A stretch of DNA of 49,602 nucleotides from GCA-003244245 sp049673305 (GCA_049673305.1 JBATXM010000089.1:1-49602), one strand, 5' to 3'; shown: positions 8,279 to 19,919, counted from the first letter of the stretch. Made by a program: numbers and translations. Notes: generated by a model from the sequence alone, not told the origin.

Positions 8279-9350
8279 ATGGTGACGGTGGACACCCGGC
8301 AATCTCCGCCCCGCTCGGACCGCAGTGTGGCGGTCGTGCAGGTGCCCGAGGTGTGCAGCTGGAATCCGTATGTGGCCGCAGCAGAGGCCGCCCTCGCGGC
8401 GCAGGGTGTCCATGTCGTGCGCCCGGGCCTGTGCTGTGACGTGCCCGGGCCCGCAGCCCGCGCGCGCAGGCAACCGGTCGAAGTCGACGTCGACGCTGCC
8501 ACGATCGTCCATCTGCACTGGCCGGAAAAGCTGGCCCACCAGCTTGGCGTGGATGAGGCCGCTGCGGTGTTGCGTGGCGTGGTGGAGCGCGGCGCGAAGA
8601 TTGTTCAGATTGTGCATAATGTCCGCCCGCACGAGGCTACGTCGGAGTTGGCGGCGTTCCTACGGTTGGTGGATGAGCTGACGGCTGGGGCGCATTTCTT
8701 CTCCGCTGACCACGAGGCAGAGGCCAGGTCGACCCGGCCGGGCCTGCCGCATTGTGTGTTGCATCTGCCGCATCCGAGGTTTGTGCTTCCCACGGCGCCG
8801 ACCGCGCCGGTGGTGGCGGGGTCGGTGGGTCTGCTGGGGCGGCTACGTGGTTACAAGAGGACGGTCGGGTTCGCTCGCGCATACCTGCAGGCCCTCAACA
8901 CCCAGGCCCGGATGGTCGTCGCTGGACACGTGGACGAGCCGGAGGTCCACCGTGGCCTGGCCGAGCTTGCCATGGAGTACCCCGGGTTGGACTACCAGCC
9001 GGGATTCGTCCCCGAGGAGGGCTTCTGGCGGCGCTCGGCGAGGTGGAGTGGGTCGTCCTGCCGTATCGGCGGTTGTACTCCAGCGGGGTCCTAGTCGCCG
9101 CGTTGCAGCTCAGCCGGCGGATCATCAGCTCTGTCCCGACCGGCGGCACCGGTCTGTACGGCACCGGTCTGGATCAGGGTCAGTGGCGGACAGTCCAGCC
9201 CTGGGATGACACCCGGGCCGTCGAGGTGCTGCTGGCTGCCCGACCCCACGTCCCGCCGGTCGGGGAGCTGGTCCTGCCGTCGTGGCCGGAAGCCGCCGAG
9301 GCGATGGCCGGCTTCTACGGTCGGCTCGTCGAGGACGCCGCCAGGCCAGC
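8279..9350 (+). pseudogene. GT4-like glycosyltransferase, frameshifted
   Basis: The first frame (from ATG 8279) reads as a retaining GT-B glycosyltransferase: an N-terminal domain (IVHLHWPEKLAHQLG, KIVQIVHNVRPHE), then GLLGRLRGYKRTVGF and MVVAGHVDEPEV. After PEEGFW, at about 9028-9033, the sense moves to the -1 frame, which continues in family style (ALGEVEWVVLPYRRLYSSG, then SVPTGGTGLYG). Restoring a single G in the GG(G)CG run repairs the protein, so one base has been lost. After the shift the frame runs into the cupin region without a stop. It would have transferred a sugar from a nucleotide-sugar donor; the acceptor is unknown. The gene is broken as it stands unless a recoding event or a sequence error is involved. 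Confidence 0.7.
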
Positions 9351-10397
9351 GACCCGATCGACCCGCACCGGTACCGCTGCGCCAACTCGGCGCACGCCGG
9401 TTCCGGTTCACGCCCGGTCCACCGACGGCGAGGTGTTCGACTTCGGCACGCACGCCAACGACTTCCTGGTACGTCGCGAGGAGTCGCTGGCCACCGAGAC
9501 GTTCCTGGTCCGGGTGCCGGGCGGCGGAGCCGTCCCGGAGCACGTGCACACCGACATGGAGCAGACGTTCGTGTTCATCTCGGGGGTCGGCGAGGCGACG
9601 CTGAACCGCGCCGGGGAGCAGACCAGGCGGTTCGGCTGCATGCCCGGTGACGTGGTGTGCGTGCCGGCGGGCTGGCGGCACACGGTGCTCGCGAAGTCGA
9701 TCGAGGGACTGGTCTACCTCACCGTCAACTCGTTCGTGCCCGGCGCTGACCGGGTCGGTGCCTTGGCGGTGGCTCACGCCGTGGGGGTCCAGCCCAGTTT
9801 CCAGGCGATCGGGCACGCACTGCGGGTTGCCTACGTCGAGCCGTTGGCGGTCTTTCGGTCGGCGGAGACGGCGTTCCGGGTCGACGAAGGCGGCCGACGG
9901 ATGTGGCCACGCGACTTCACCGCGCTGGACACGACGTTGCGTCGGGATCCCAACACCTACCGGGTCCGACGGCTCGGCCCGTTCGAGTACGTCAAGTCGG
10001 TCACCGCCCGCCCTCAGACCTGGACATCCTCGTCGCGGTGGAGTCCGCCGACGACCTGCTGACGCTGGCCCGCAAGGTGCTCGACGGCCTAGCCGAGCAG
10101 ATGGACCACATCCCGGTACCACTGTCGCTTGGCGTAGTGCACGCCCGCTGGCTAGACCTGCCGAACTTCTACTCCGCGCTGTCCCTCGACCCGGCCGATC
10201 AGGACCGGCGGTGGTGGACCGCCGCCGGTCCTGATCGGCTCGGAGAGGCCACCAGGCGCATCCGGCGAGGCTTGGACCTGCTACAGGACCCGGGCACGGT
10301 CCGCAGCCTGCTGGCCCACTCGCTGGAGGCCGCCGGCCGTGGCACGGAGCAGATCGGTGAGTGGCGGCTGATCCCGCGTTGGAAGGGCTACGTGTAA
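9351..10397 (+). pseudogene. Cupin-domain protein with unknown C-terminal region, frameshifted
   Basis: Continues in the frame of the glycosyltransferase tail through a Thr/Arg/Pro-rich linker into a single cupin barrel. The cupin has VPEHVHTDMEQTFVFISG (metal-ligand style His-x-His and Glu) and MPGDVVCVPAGWRHTV (second cupin motif). A region of unknown function follows (PLAVFRSAETAFRV, RRLGPFEYVKSVTARP). At about 10011-10014 the sense shifts to the -1 frame and continues SDLDILVAVESADDLLT to a TAA at 10395. One missing C in a C run would repair it. The SDLDILV stretch recalls the acidic pair of nucleotidyltransferases, but the preceding GS motif is poor, so I do not assign that function. Whether the cupin was ever fused to the glycosyltransferase is unclear. 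Confidence 0.55.
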
Positions 10398-10402
10398 CCA
10401 CG

Positions 10403-11149
10403 ATGAGCGTGAGCGTCTGCCGGGTCGTCGTCGGTGCCGCCGGGCAGGTCGGCTCCGCGCTGGCAGCGCACCTGCGCTCCGTGTCCGGCCGCCTCATCGC
10501 CGTCGACCGGGTCAGCAGCGACGGCCCGGTACCAGTGATCAGCTGCGACGTCACCGACCCGGCGTTCGCGGACCTGCTGGTCTTGCAACTGGCCGGCTGC
10601 ACGCGGGCTGAGCTGTACCACACTGCCGGCTGGGTACCGCTGCTGGCCCGCGTCGACGACACCCCGACCGGCACCTTCGCCACTGCGGTCACGCGGAACC
10701 TGACCAGCGCCTACGCTGCGCTGCGCGCCTTCGCCCTGGCCGCCGGCCGACTCGACCTGCACGCCGCCGCAGTCGCGGTGACCTCGGTGGGCGCGCACCG
10801 CTACCACGTCGGGTACGACGCCGCGAAGGCCGGCGTCGAGTCCGTGGTCCGTACCCTGGCCCTGGAATACGGGTCGCGGCTGTCGGTGCGGGCCTTCGCG
10901 CTGGGTCCGCTGGCCGAGTCGACCAGCACCGCCGCCGACGGCGAAGCGTCGCCAGCGTTGGTTCAGCTGGTGCCGCTGGGCCGCTACGCCCGCTTGGCGG
11001 AGGTCGCCGAGGCGATCGCCCTGTTCGGCGGCCCGGCGTTCGACCCGGCCAACAGACACATCCTGATCTTCGACGGTGGGTTGTTGGTGCAGCTGCGGCC
11101 GGTCGAGGTGGAACGGGCACCGCCCGAGGAGTCGCGCGGAGCCCAGTAA
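10403..11149 (+). CDS. Short-chain dehydrogenase/reductase (SDR)
   Basis: A 248-residue Rossmann protein. The cofactor loop VVVGAAGQVGSALA lies at residues 8-21, an acidic residue closes the second strand (LIAVDRV), and CDVTD fits the adenine pocket. A serine-containing strand (VAVTSVGAHRYH) and the catalytic YDAAKAG (YxxxK) follow, and the C-terminus has a typical FDGGLL closure. ATG at 10403 is chosen because it begins immediately before the first beta strand and lies 5 bp after the preceding stop; the frame is open further upstream. It appears intact while its neighbours on both sides are broken. The substrate is unknown; in this context a sugar or sugar-nucleotide is plausible but not shown. 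Confidence 0.75.
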   Translation: MSVSVCRVVVGAAGQVGSALAAHLRSVSGRLIAVDRVSSDGPVPVISCDVTDPAFADLLVLQLAGCTRAELYHTAGWVPLLARVDDTPTGTFATAVTRNLTSAYAALRAFALAAGRLDLHAAAVAVTSVGAHRYHVGYDAAKAGVESVVRTLALEYGSRLSVRAFALGPLAESTSTAADGEASPALVQLVPLGRYARLAEVAEAIALFGGPAFDPANRHILIFDGGLLVQLRPVEVERAPPEESRGAQ

Positions 11150-11231
11150 CCTGCGCCCAGGACACCCTCGCGGCCCGATATCCCGGCCCGGTGGGTCGGC
11201 GTGGGTCGATCAACGGAGAAGAGCATCTGAC

Positions 11232-14215
<2,984 letters not shown>

Positions 14216-14246
14216 TCCCACACCCCACTTCCGCTACGGTGAGCCG

Positions 14247-14576
14247 GTGGCAGCGCTGTGGTCATTCGATGAGCAGCCACGCACCGGTGACCCGCTACGC
14301 CCTGGGGCCGCGCCGGCGATGATCCGGGACGCGCTGTTGGCCGAAGACCGATCGGCGTTGGACACCGCCTACCAGCACGCACTCGCTGCGGCCCGGGACG
14401 ATCTCGACCTCACCGAGCTGTTCCGGTGCCTGGAGCACTGGCGACGGATCGCGCTGCTCCAGCGTGATCCCGACCGGTTCGCCTCAGTCGCCCGACGCGC
14501 CGCCGAGCGCCTGACCGGCCAGCCGGTGCCGGACGACGAGCCACTGGCGCAGACCCGGCGCCGCGCCGGCCTGTAG
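14247..14576 (+). CDS. Small DUF6247-like helical protein
   Basis: A 109-residue soluble protein starting at GTG 14247, 31 bp after the GlyRS stop. The conserved-looking core reads ALLAEDRSALDTAYQHAL, LDLTELFRCLEHWRRIALL and DPDRFASVARRAAERL. This resembles the actinobacterial DUF6247 family, small proteins often encoded beside regulators or toxin-like genes. No catalytic motif, signal peptide or membrane segment is visible. The function is unknown. The start is uncertain because the frame is open upstream through the end of the GlyRS region. Confidence 0.55.
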   Translation: MAALWSFDEQPRTGDPLRPGAAPAMIRDALLAEDRSALDTAYQHALAAARDDLDLTELFRCLEHWRRIALLQRDPDRFASVARRAAERLTGQPVPDDEPLAQTRRRAGL

Positions 14577-14814
14577 CCGGTATCGGGTCCATCACCGACA
14601 AGACAGTCCCAGCCACAAATCAACGCGCTCCCACCGGAGGCGACGAAACGCACTCACACCCGACGGAGCGACATCGGCGAGGCCTGCTCGGCCTGCTCCG
14701 GCGCAAGCGTTAGGGCCAGCTCCGTCGAACAATGTCACTGGCCCGTAGCCTGGCGTGAGCTTTCCGCCCATGCATCGGGGCGTCGGGTGGGGAGCTGGTG
14801 AGGAGAGGTCCTTC

Positions 14815-16038
14815 ATGGGCGATGACGAAGCGGGCATGATCGGGCGTCGCGTGCGTCAGGTTCGCAAGTCTCGGGACAAGTCGCTGCGGGTGCTCGCCGA
14901 GCTGGCCGGGATGAACAGGACGACCCTGAGCCGGATCGAGCGCGATGAGCGTGCCGTGACCTTGTCGGAGATCCTGGCGCTGGCCGGCGCGCTGGGGATC
15001 GCCCCGAGCGAGTTGACCAAGCTGCCGGTACCCGCACCGGCCAACGGGCACACCGACTCCACCACCGAGGCGGTGCGCCTCACCATGGACGCGGTCGAGG
15101 CCAACCACCCCGGCGGGCTGGTGCTGCCCGTGGCGGCGCTGCGCGACCAAGTGGCCCAGATCCACCAGCACCAGCGAGCCTGCCGGTTCACCGAGGTGGC
15201 CACCGAGCTGCCCGGATTGATCCGCAACCTGCACACCACCCTGGCCACCGGCGCGAACCACACCGAGCTGCTCGACCTGGCCATCTATCTGCACACGCTC
15301 GTCACTCGCTTGTGGCTGTGGCACTCCTCCGCGCCCGATGACCTGATCCGCCGGGTCGTCTTCCTGGCACAACGTCTGGCACAGGAGGGCAACAAGGTCA
15401 GCTCGCTGGCCGTGGCCGAGTACAGCGTGGCCGACGCATTGATCATCGGTGGGGCGCTCGAGACGGGCCAGGCAACGCTCGACTCGCTCACCCTGCCGCC
15501 GGTCACTGCCGGCACTGCGGGGTTCGTCGCCACGGCCACCGGGTGTCACGCTGCGGCCGCCGTGCTGGCTGGCCGGCCAGGCGAGGCGAGCGCGCCAATG
15601 GACGCGGCTGTCGAGATAGCCGGGCAGTTCGAGGTGGACTCTCGGGCACCGGTGCCCGAGCCGACCGACGCGGGGACTGACCGGTTCAGGTTCGACACGT
15701 TGGATGCGGTGACATTGCGGATGTGGGTCGCGCTCGAAACGGGCGAGCCCGACCGGGCCGTGAGCATCGCCACGAACAACGTAGCGCCGCAGCGTCATCC
15801 GCCACAGGCCCAGGTCCGTTACTGGACGTATTACGGCCGGGCGCTGGCCCGACTGCGGGGACGCCATGACGACGCGGTGCGGGCCCTGCGCCGCGCTGAG
15901 GCGATCCATCCCCATCGTGTGCAGCGGGATCCGTTCGTCCGCAATGTGCTCGCCGAGTTGCTCACCCAGACCCGCCGTGACTCCCCCACCGGGCGGGAGC
16001 TGCGCGCGATGGCCTACCGGGCCGGCCTGCCCGAATAA
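14815..16038 (+). CDS. XRE-family regulator with TPR-like sensing domain
   Basis: A 407-residue protein. ATG 14815 is preceded by AGGAGAGG at a proper distance, which decides the start over the upstream in-frame ATG. Residues about 8-65 are an XRE helix-turn-helix (MIGRRVRQVRKSRDKSL, LAGMNRTTLSRIE, TLSEILALAGALGIAPSEL). A Pro-rich linker and a helical repeat domain follow (LPVAALRDQVAQIHQHQ, YLHTLVTRLWLWHSS, ARLRGRHDDAVRALRRAE). The DNA-binding domain is nearly the same as in the 7571-8263 protein, so two related regulators flank the decayed glycosyltransferase/GlyRS block. The ligand is unknown. Confidence 0.75.
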   Translation: MGDDEAGMIGRRVRQVRKSRDKSLRVLAELAGMNRTTLSRIERDERAVTLSEILALAGALGIAPSELTKLPVPAPANGHTDSTTEAVRLTMDAVEANHPGGLVLPVAALRDQVAQIHQHQRACRFTEVATELPGLIRNLHTTLATGANHTELLDLAIYLHTLVTRLWLWHSSAPDDLIRRVVFLAQRLAQEGNKVSSLAVAEYSVADALIIGGALETGQATLDSLTLPPVTAGTAGFVATATGCHAAAAVLAGRPGEASAPMDAAVEIAGQFEVDSRAPVPEPTDAGTDRFRFDTLDAVTLRMWVALETGEPDRAVSIATNNVAPQRHPPQAQVRYWTYYGRALARLRGRHDDAVRALRRAEAIHPHRVQRDPFVRNVLAELLTQTRRDSPTGRELRAMAYRAGLPE

Positions 16039-16221
16039 CCCATCAGGGTGACTGTCACGTTTCTGTGCCACCCGCTCTTGTCCTCCGGCCATGCTCTGCA
16101 CTGTCGATCACTGGTCACCCGACGATCAGTCGATCGTCCGCTCACCTCGACTGTGCAGTGCTGACCACGGCCGGGGTGGGACCCAGATCACGAACCGGGC
16201 AGCGAGGGGTGAGCAGACGTA

Positions 16222-16605
16222 ATGGATGCAGTGCATGAGGTGGGCACCTCGGAGCGCAGTGCGCTGCCGGCGAGTCCCGCACATCTGCTGACGGCCGACG
16301 ATGTGCTGGCCGAGGGGAACCAGTACGGGACCTACCTCGCGCTCTGCGGGGCGCTGGTGCCCGCGTCGAGCCTGCCGTCGTCGCTCTGCCCGCCGGGGTG
16401 CGAGTGCGACTGTGCCCTGTACTGCCAGCGGTGCGTCCGTCACGTAGTGCGGTACGTCATGGAGCGCGCGGAGATCGGCGAGTGCGAAGCGGATCACGAG
16501 CCGGAGCCGTTGGGTTATTACGTCGGCCAGTGCGGCCACTCACGGGTAATCGATCACCGAGGCCATATCGGGTCCTGCCCCTGCGACGAGCCCCGGCAGG
16601 ATTAG
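16222..16605 (+). CDS. Cysteine-rich small protein of unknown function
   Basis: A 127-residue protein with GAGGGG upstream of ATG 16222. The middle holds a dense Cys cluster (CPPGCECDCALYCQRC), and further Cys/His pairs follow (VGQCGHSRVID, HIGSCPCDE). This could hold one or two zinc ions or a metal cluster, but no named family is recognised. There is no signal peptide. It converges with the methyltransferase gene (17 bp between the stops). A small inverted repeat (GACGATC / GATCGTC, 16121-16138) lies in its upstream region. The link to the RiPP-like methyltransferase next door is only positional. Confidence 0.6.
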   Translation: MDAVHEVGTSERSALPASPAHLLTADDVLAEGNQYGTYLALCGALVPASSLPSSLCPPGCECDCALYCQRCVRHVVRYVMERAEIGECEADHEPEPLGYYVGQCGHSRVIDHRGHIGSCPCDEPRQD

Positions 16606-16622
16606 GCCGTGGTACCTGCCGG

Positions 16623-17762
16623 TCAGGAAGTGGGCTCAGCGAGAGTGAGGAGCTGACCTTGGGCAGTGATGGTGATCCGCCACTGCTGCGGGCCGGGGCG
16701 CCCGGCGGCGCACCACCAGTGGTAGGCGGTCTCGATTTCGTCCCAGAGGTTGCGGGGACCGGATTGGTGCACCGGGTAGGTACGGGTGTCGGGCTGGTGG
16801 ACGAGGTTGGCCCAGGAATTGGTGGTCGGGTCGACAAACCAGAGCCGTGCGTAGTCCGGGTAGTGCTCGGCGCTGACATAGATGGGGGTGCAGTGGGGAA
16901 CCTTCATGCCGATGGCCAGGGAAGCATCGTAGTCACCGGCTACCTGGTCAGGTGCCACGCTGGTGTGGCTGGTGCGGGCGGTGGTCTCGTCCCATTCGTC
17001 GTCATCCACGGTGGCGCGGAAACGCTGGTCGCGTAGCTGCATAAACGAGACATCACCAACGATGTGGCCCTCGGCGGTGCCGTCTGCACTCACCGTCAGG
17101 CGGACCAGGGCGCCGTTGTGATAAGGGGTGGACCAAGGGGTCAGGATCACCCCTCCGGGATGCGTCTGAGCCACCCACGGGTAGGGCACCCGCTGCACCG
17201 CAGCGGTGGCGATGATCCGGTCATACGGCGCATGGGGCGGGTAGCCCTGCGCGCCATCGCCGGTGAGCACAGTGACGGGATAACCGGTCGTGGTGAGAGC
17301 ACGGCGGGCGTGGTCGGCCACCTCCGGGTCGATCTCCACACTAGTGACGTTTCCGGAACCGAGGCGGTGAGCGAGCAGGGCGGCGTTGTAGCCCGTGCCG
17401 GTGCCGATCTCCAAGACCCGCATGCCCGGTTGCACGTCCAGCGCGTCGAGCATGAGCGCGACCACGTCGGGTTGGCTGGCTGAGCTGGTGATGTAGCGGC
17501 CACGTTGATCGGGTCCGACCGGGTGCCCGTCGTCCACTTGGGTGACGACGGCCGCCGGCGCGTAGGCCGCCTCCCACCAGCGGTCCGGGTCATCGTCTCG
17601 TCGCAGCGGCACGAGTGTGCCGCTGGAATCATCCCAGATGGTGTCCGGGATGAACTGGTGGCGCGGTACCGCCGTGAACGCCTCCAGCCACGGTGGAGTC
17701 AGCTTTCCACCGGCGATCAGATCGTCAACCAGCCGCCGCTGCAGCGTGGTGACATCAGTCAT
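16623..17762 (-). CDS. Protein-L-isoaspartate-methyltransferase homologue of RiPP (graspetide/imiditide) type
   Basis: A 379-residue SAM-dependent methyltransferase. A helical N-terminal lobe (PPWLEAFTAVPRHQFIPD) precedes the PIMT hallmark TSSASQP (92-98), SAM motif I VLEIGTGTGYNAALL (116-130), VTSVEIDPEVADHARRAL, and LTGDGAQGYPPHAPYDRII. A C-terminal extension of about 160 residues goes beyond the 210-residue housekeeping enzyme. That extended architecture is known from the methyltransferases of ATP-grasp peptide and aspartimide RiPP clusters, which methylate an Asp of a precursor to yield a succinimide. Its ATG overlaps the TGA of the preceding ORF (ATGA), implying translational coupling to that ORF. 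No ATP-grasp ligase is encoded within the window beside it, so an ATP-grasp-free (imiditide-like) or decayed system is inferred. Confidence 0.7.
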   Translation of the reverse strand: MTDVTTLQRRLVDDLIAGGKLTPPWLEAFTAVPRHQFIPDTIWDDSSGTLVPLRRDDDPDRWWEAAYAPAAVVTQVDDGHPVGPDQRGRYITSSASQPDVVALMLDALDVQPGMRVLEIGTGTGYNAALLAHRLGSGNVTSVEIDPEVADHARRALTTTGYPVTVLTGDGAQGYPPHAPYDRIIATAAVQRVPYPWVAQTHPGGVILTPWSTPYHNGALVRLTVSADGTAEGHIVGDVSFMQLRDQRFRATVDDDEWDETTARTSHTSVAPDQVAGDYDASLAIGMKVPHCTPIYVSAEHYPDYARLWFVDPTTNSWANLVHQPDTRTYPVHQSGPRNLWDEIETAYHWWCAAGRPGPQQWRITITAQGQLLTLAEPTS

Positions 17763-18106
17763 TTCTTATCTTCGTCAGATTCGTCAGGTTTGTTGGATGT
17801 GCTTCCGCTACCACCGCTGTGCTTACCACCGCCGTCTTTGGGTGTCGCTGGCGGTGGAAACACCCGGTCATACGGTGCCCGCTCACGGTGGCCCACCGTG
17901 CCCTCCCCCGTCAGGACCGTGACCGCGTCGTAGCCGGCCGCTGTGAACGCCCGCTGGGCGTGTTTGGCCAGCGCCGCGTCGACGGTGCTCGGGATCGAAG
18001 CGCACCCACGCGCGGTCGATCTCATTGTCACCAACCGGCGAACCGACACACGGACCCTGTGCGGCCGGCCCGATCCGTACTGGTGGGAGGCAACCACAAC
18101 CGCCAT
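17759..18106 (-). pseudogene. Degenerate methyltransferase segment joined to Gly/Ser/Asp/Lys tail; candidate RiPP precursor end
   Basis: The frame from an ATG at 18106 to the TGA overlapping the methyltransferase start has two parts. The middle reads DAALAKHAQRAFTAAGYDAV and VLTGEGTVGHRERAPYDRVF, clearly a copy of the central part of a PIMT-like methyltransferase without SAM motif I or the rest. The last 30 or so residues change to PKDGGGKHSGGSGSTSN followed by KPDESDEDKK, a low-complexity hydrophilic tail like the ends of ATP-grasp/aspartimide RiPP precursors. I infer a deletion that fused methyltransferase debris to a precursor 3' end, keeping the coupling overlap. The true start is unclear because part of the upstream reads better in other frames. 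It may be untranslated debris. Confidence 0.4.
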
Positions 18107-18165
18107 TCGGTTCCGAATGACGCACGATAGCCCACACGCAACCGCCATTCGGTTCCGAATGGCGG
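18100..18165. promoter_or_regulatory. Pair of matching palindromes, candidate operator
   Basis: The right copy (18142-18165) has perfect 11-bp arms CCGCCATTCGG and CCGAATGGCGG around a central TT. The left copy (18100-18122) has the same left arm and a right arm changed to CCGAATG then ACG. The centres are 42 bp apart, about four helical turns, as expected for cooperative dimers on one DNA face. The pair lies just upstream of the RiPP-like leftward transcription unit and about 85 bp past the end of nuoK. A terminator is less likely: the loop would be minimal, there is no U tract, and there are two copies. The binding protein is unknown. Confidence 0.5.
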
Positions 18166-18229
18166 ACAGGGGTGAGCGAAGCGTACTTTGAGCTGGCCGT
18201 GCGTGCTGCGCGGTGAGCTGGGAGACGCG

Positions 18230-18263
18230 TTTCAGTATTTGAGGAGTTTCAGTATTTGAGGAG
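18230..18263. repeat. 17-bp perfect tandem duplication at nuoK 3' end
   Basis: The 17-bp unit TTTCAGTATTTGAGGAG occurs twice without a gap (18230-18246 and 18247-18263). The right copy encodes the last codons and stop of nuoK (LLKY then TGA). The left copy repeats them after the stop. It sits exactly where nuoL is expected to begin, and is best read as a rearrangement scar. Confidence 0.85.
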
Positions 18264-18548
18264 GTTGGCGTCGTCTACTGAGGCGGAGCGGCGGGTTTTG
18301 AAGATCGCCATGATGATGGCCAGACCGACCACGACCTCGGCGGCGGCTACGACCATCACGAAAAATGCCATGATCTGACCGTTCAACGTGCCGTTGATCC
18401 TGGAGAAGGTGATCAGGGTCAGGTTCACCGCGTTGAGCATCAGCTCGATGCACATGAACACCACGACCGCGTTACGGCGCACCAGCACACCGGCCGCGCC
18501 GATGCTGAACAGCATCGCCGACAGCAGCAGGTAATACGTTGGGGTCAC
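18249..18548 (-). CDS. nuoK: NADH-quinone oxidoreductase subunit K
   Basis: A 99-residue membrane subunit of complex I with three hydrophobic helices. The second carries the conserved buried Glu used in proton translocation (VVVFMCIELMLNAVNL) and the third a second conserved Glu (AAAEVVVGLAII). GTG at 18548 begins 1 bp after the nuoJ stop and gives the usual family length. It is the last nuo gene present; nuoL, nuoM and nuoN do not follow. The 3' end is tandemly duplicated immediately after the stop. Confidence 0.93.
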   Translation of the reverse strand: MTPTYYLLLSAMLFSIGAAGVLVRRNAVVVFMCIELMLNAVNLTLITFSRINGTLNGQIMAFFVMVVAAAEVVVGLAIIMAIFKTRRSASVDDANLLKY

Positions 18549-18549
18549 C

Positions 18550-19386
18550 TCAGCTGCCTTCCTCGGATGCGGGTGGCACTGTGGTTGGTGATACTGGGCT
18601 GGGCAGCCCGCGTCGGGGAGGATCCGCGCCAGCGCCAGCAACGCTGCGCACATCGTCCGCCAGGCGGTCCCGTCCGGTGGACTTGAGCAGCCCGGACAGC
18701 GACTCGGGGGCGGGCGAACCGTCGGGGAGCAAGGCCGGAGTGGCCACTGAGTTCATGGTGGCGAACACGCCCGGGCCGGGCAGTGGAGAGGGACGCGCCC
18801 CACGGATCCGGGCTTCCACCCGCTGGCGCTGGGTCAGCCGGCTCGTCTTGCCGGGCTCGGTGAAGGCGAACACCATCGCGCCGAGGGCGGCGGTGATCAG
18901 CAGCGCTGAGGTGAGCTCGAAGGGGAACAGGTAGTCGGTGTAGAGCAGCCGGCCGAGATTGGCGACGTTGCCGCCGCCGGTGCTGTTGACCACAACCAGC
19001 CCCACCGAGGTGATTCCCACGCAGGCCCGAACCAGGGCCGCCACCAGCAACGCGGCCAGACCGAGCCCACCCAGGGCAGCCGCGACCCGCTGCCCGCGCA
19101 GCACCTCCACCACCGAGTCGGCGCTTTGCTTGCCCACCATCATCAGCACGAACAGGAACAGCATCATGATCGCACCGGTGTAGACGATGATCTGCACGAA
19201 ACCCAGGAACGGCGCTTGTTGGACCATGTACAGCGCGCCCAGGCACAGCATGGCCTGCGCCAGCCACAGTGCCGAGTGCACCGCGTTGCGGGCGAACACC
19301 ATGCCCAGCCCACCGATCAGAGCAAGCGGACCCAGGATCCAGAACGCGATGGTCTCCCCGATGCCGGGGGCATCCGAGAGGGTCAC
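18550..19386 (-). CDS. nuoJ: NADH-quinone oxidoreductase subunit J
   Basis: A 278-residue membrane subunit with five hydrophobic helices in the first 170 residues (IAFWILGPLALIGGLGMVF, NAVHSALWLAQAMLCLGAL, IIVYTGAIMMLFLFVLMMV and two more). A longer hydrophilic C-terminal tail of about 100 residues ends in a Pro/Ser-rich stretch, as in many actinobacterial NuoJ. The start GTG 19386 overlaps the nuoI stop (GTGA). It acts in the membrane arm of complex I next to NuoK and NuoA. It appears intact. Confidence 0.92.
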   Translation of the reverse strand: MTLSDAPGIGETIAFWILGPLALIGGLGMVFARNAVHSALWLAQAMLCLGALYMVQQAPFLGFVQIIVYTGAIMMLFLFVLMMVGKQSADSVVEVLRGQRVAAALGGLGLAALLVAALVRACVGITSVGLVVVNSTGGGNVANLGRLLYTDYLFPFELTSALLITAALGAMVFAFTEPGKTSRLTQRQRVEARIRGARPSPLPGPGVFATMNSVATPALLPDGSPAPESLSGLLKSTGRDRLADDVRSVAGAGADPPRRGLPSPVSPTTVPPASEEGS

Positions 19387-19919
19387 CGGTGCTCCTCGCC
19401 CACCGCACCCGGGCGCTCCACGGTCGGGCCCTGCACGTAGTAGTCCTGCTCGGTGTCGCCGAGCAGCATCGGGTGCGGGGGTTGCTCCATCCCGGCCAGC
19501 AGCGGCGCCAGCAGGTCCTCCTTGGTGTAGATGAGGCTCTGGCGGTTGTCGTCAGCGACCTCGTAGTCGTTGGTCATGGTCAACGCGCGGGTCGGGCACG
19601 CCTCGATGCACAGACCGCAGCCGATGCACCGCAGGTAATTGATCTGGTAGATCGTGCCGTAACGCTCGCCGGGCGAGTAGCGGGCCTCATCGGTGTTGTC
19701 CGCGCCCTCGACGTAGATGGCGTCCGCCGGGCAGGCCCAGGCGCACAGCTCGCACCCCACACACTTCTCCAGCCCGTCCGGGTGACGGTTGAGCTGATGG
19801 CGGCCGTGGTAACGCGGTGCGGTGATCTTTTTGACCTCGGGATACTCCTCGGTCACGACTTTGCGGAACATCGTCGAGAAAGTGACCCCGAAACCCTTCA
19901 CCGGATCAAGCAGGCCCAT
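19383..19919 (-). CDS. nuoI: NADH-quinone oxidoreductase subunit I
   Basis: A 178-residue iron-sulfur subunit with two ferredoxin-type 4Fe-4S motifs, CVGCELCAWACP and CIGCGLCIEACP. These bind clusters N6a and N6b, which pass electrons from NuoG toward N2 in NuoB. ATG 19919 has AGGAGG about 7 bases upstream, which fixes this start over an in-frame upstream codon. It follows nuoH by 1 bp and overlaps nuoJ by GTGA. Confidence 0.95.
   Translation of the reverse strand: MGLLDPVKGFGVTFSTMFRKVVTEEYPEVKKITAPRYHGRHQLNRHPDGLEKCVGCELCAWACPADAIYVEGADNTDEARYSPGERYGTIYQINYLRCIGCGLCIEACPTRALTMTNDYEVADDNRQSLIYTKEDLLAPLLAGMEQPPHPMLLGDTEQDYYVQGPTVERPGAVGEEHR

Noticed and set aside
9345..9410. A further frameshift in the linker between glycosyltransferase and cupin
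   Set aside because: A short stretch in the third frame looks slightly more protein-like, but the evidence is too weak to claim a fourth lesion.
18100..18165. Palindromes as a terminator of the nuo operon
   Set aside because: The loop would be two bases, no T tract follows, and there are two copies at helical spacing; operator is preferred.
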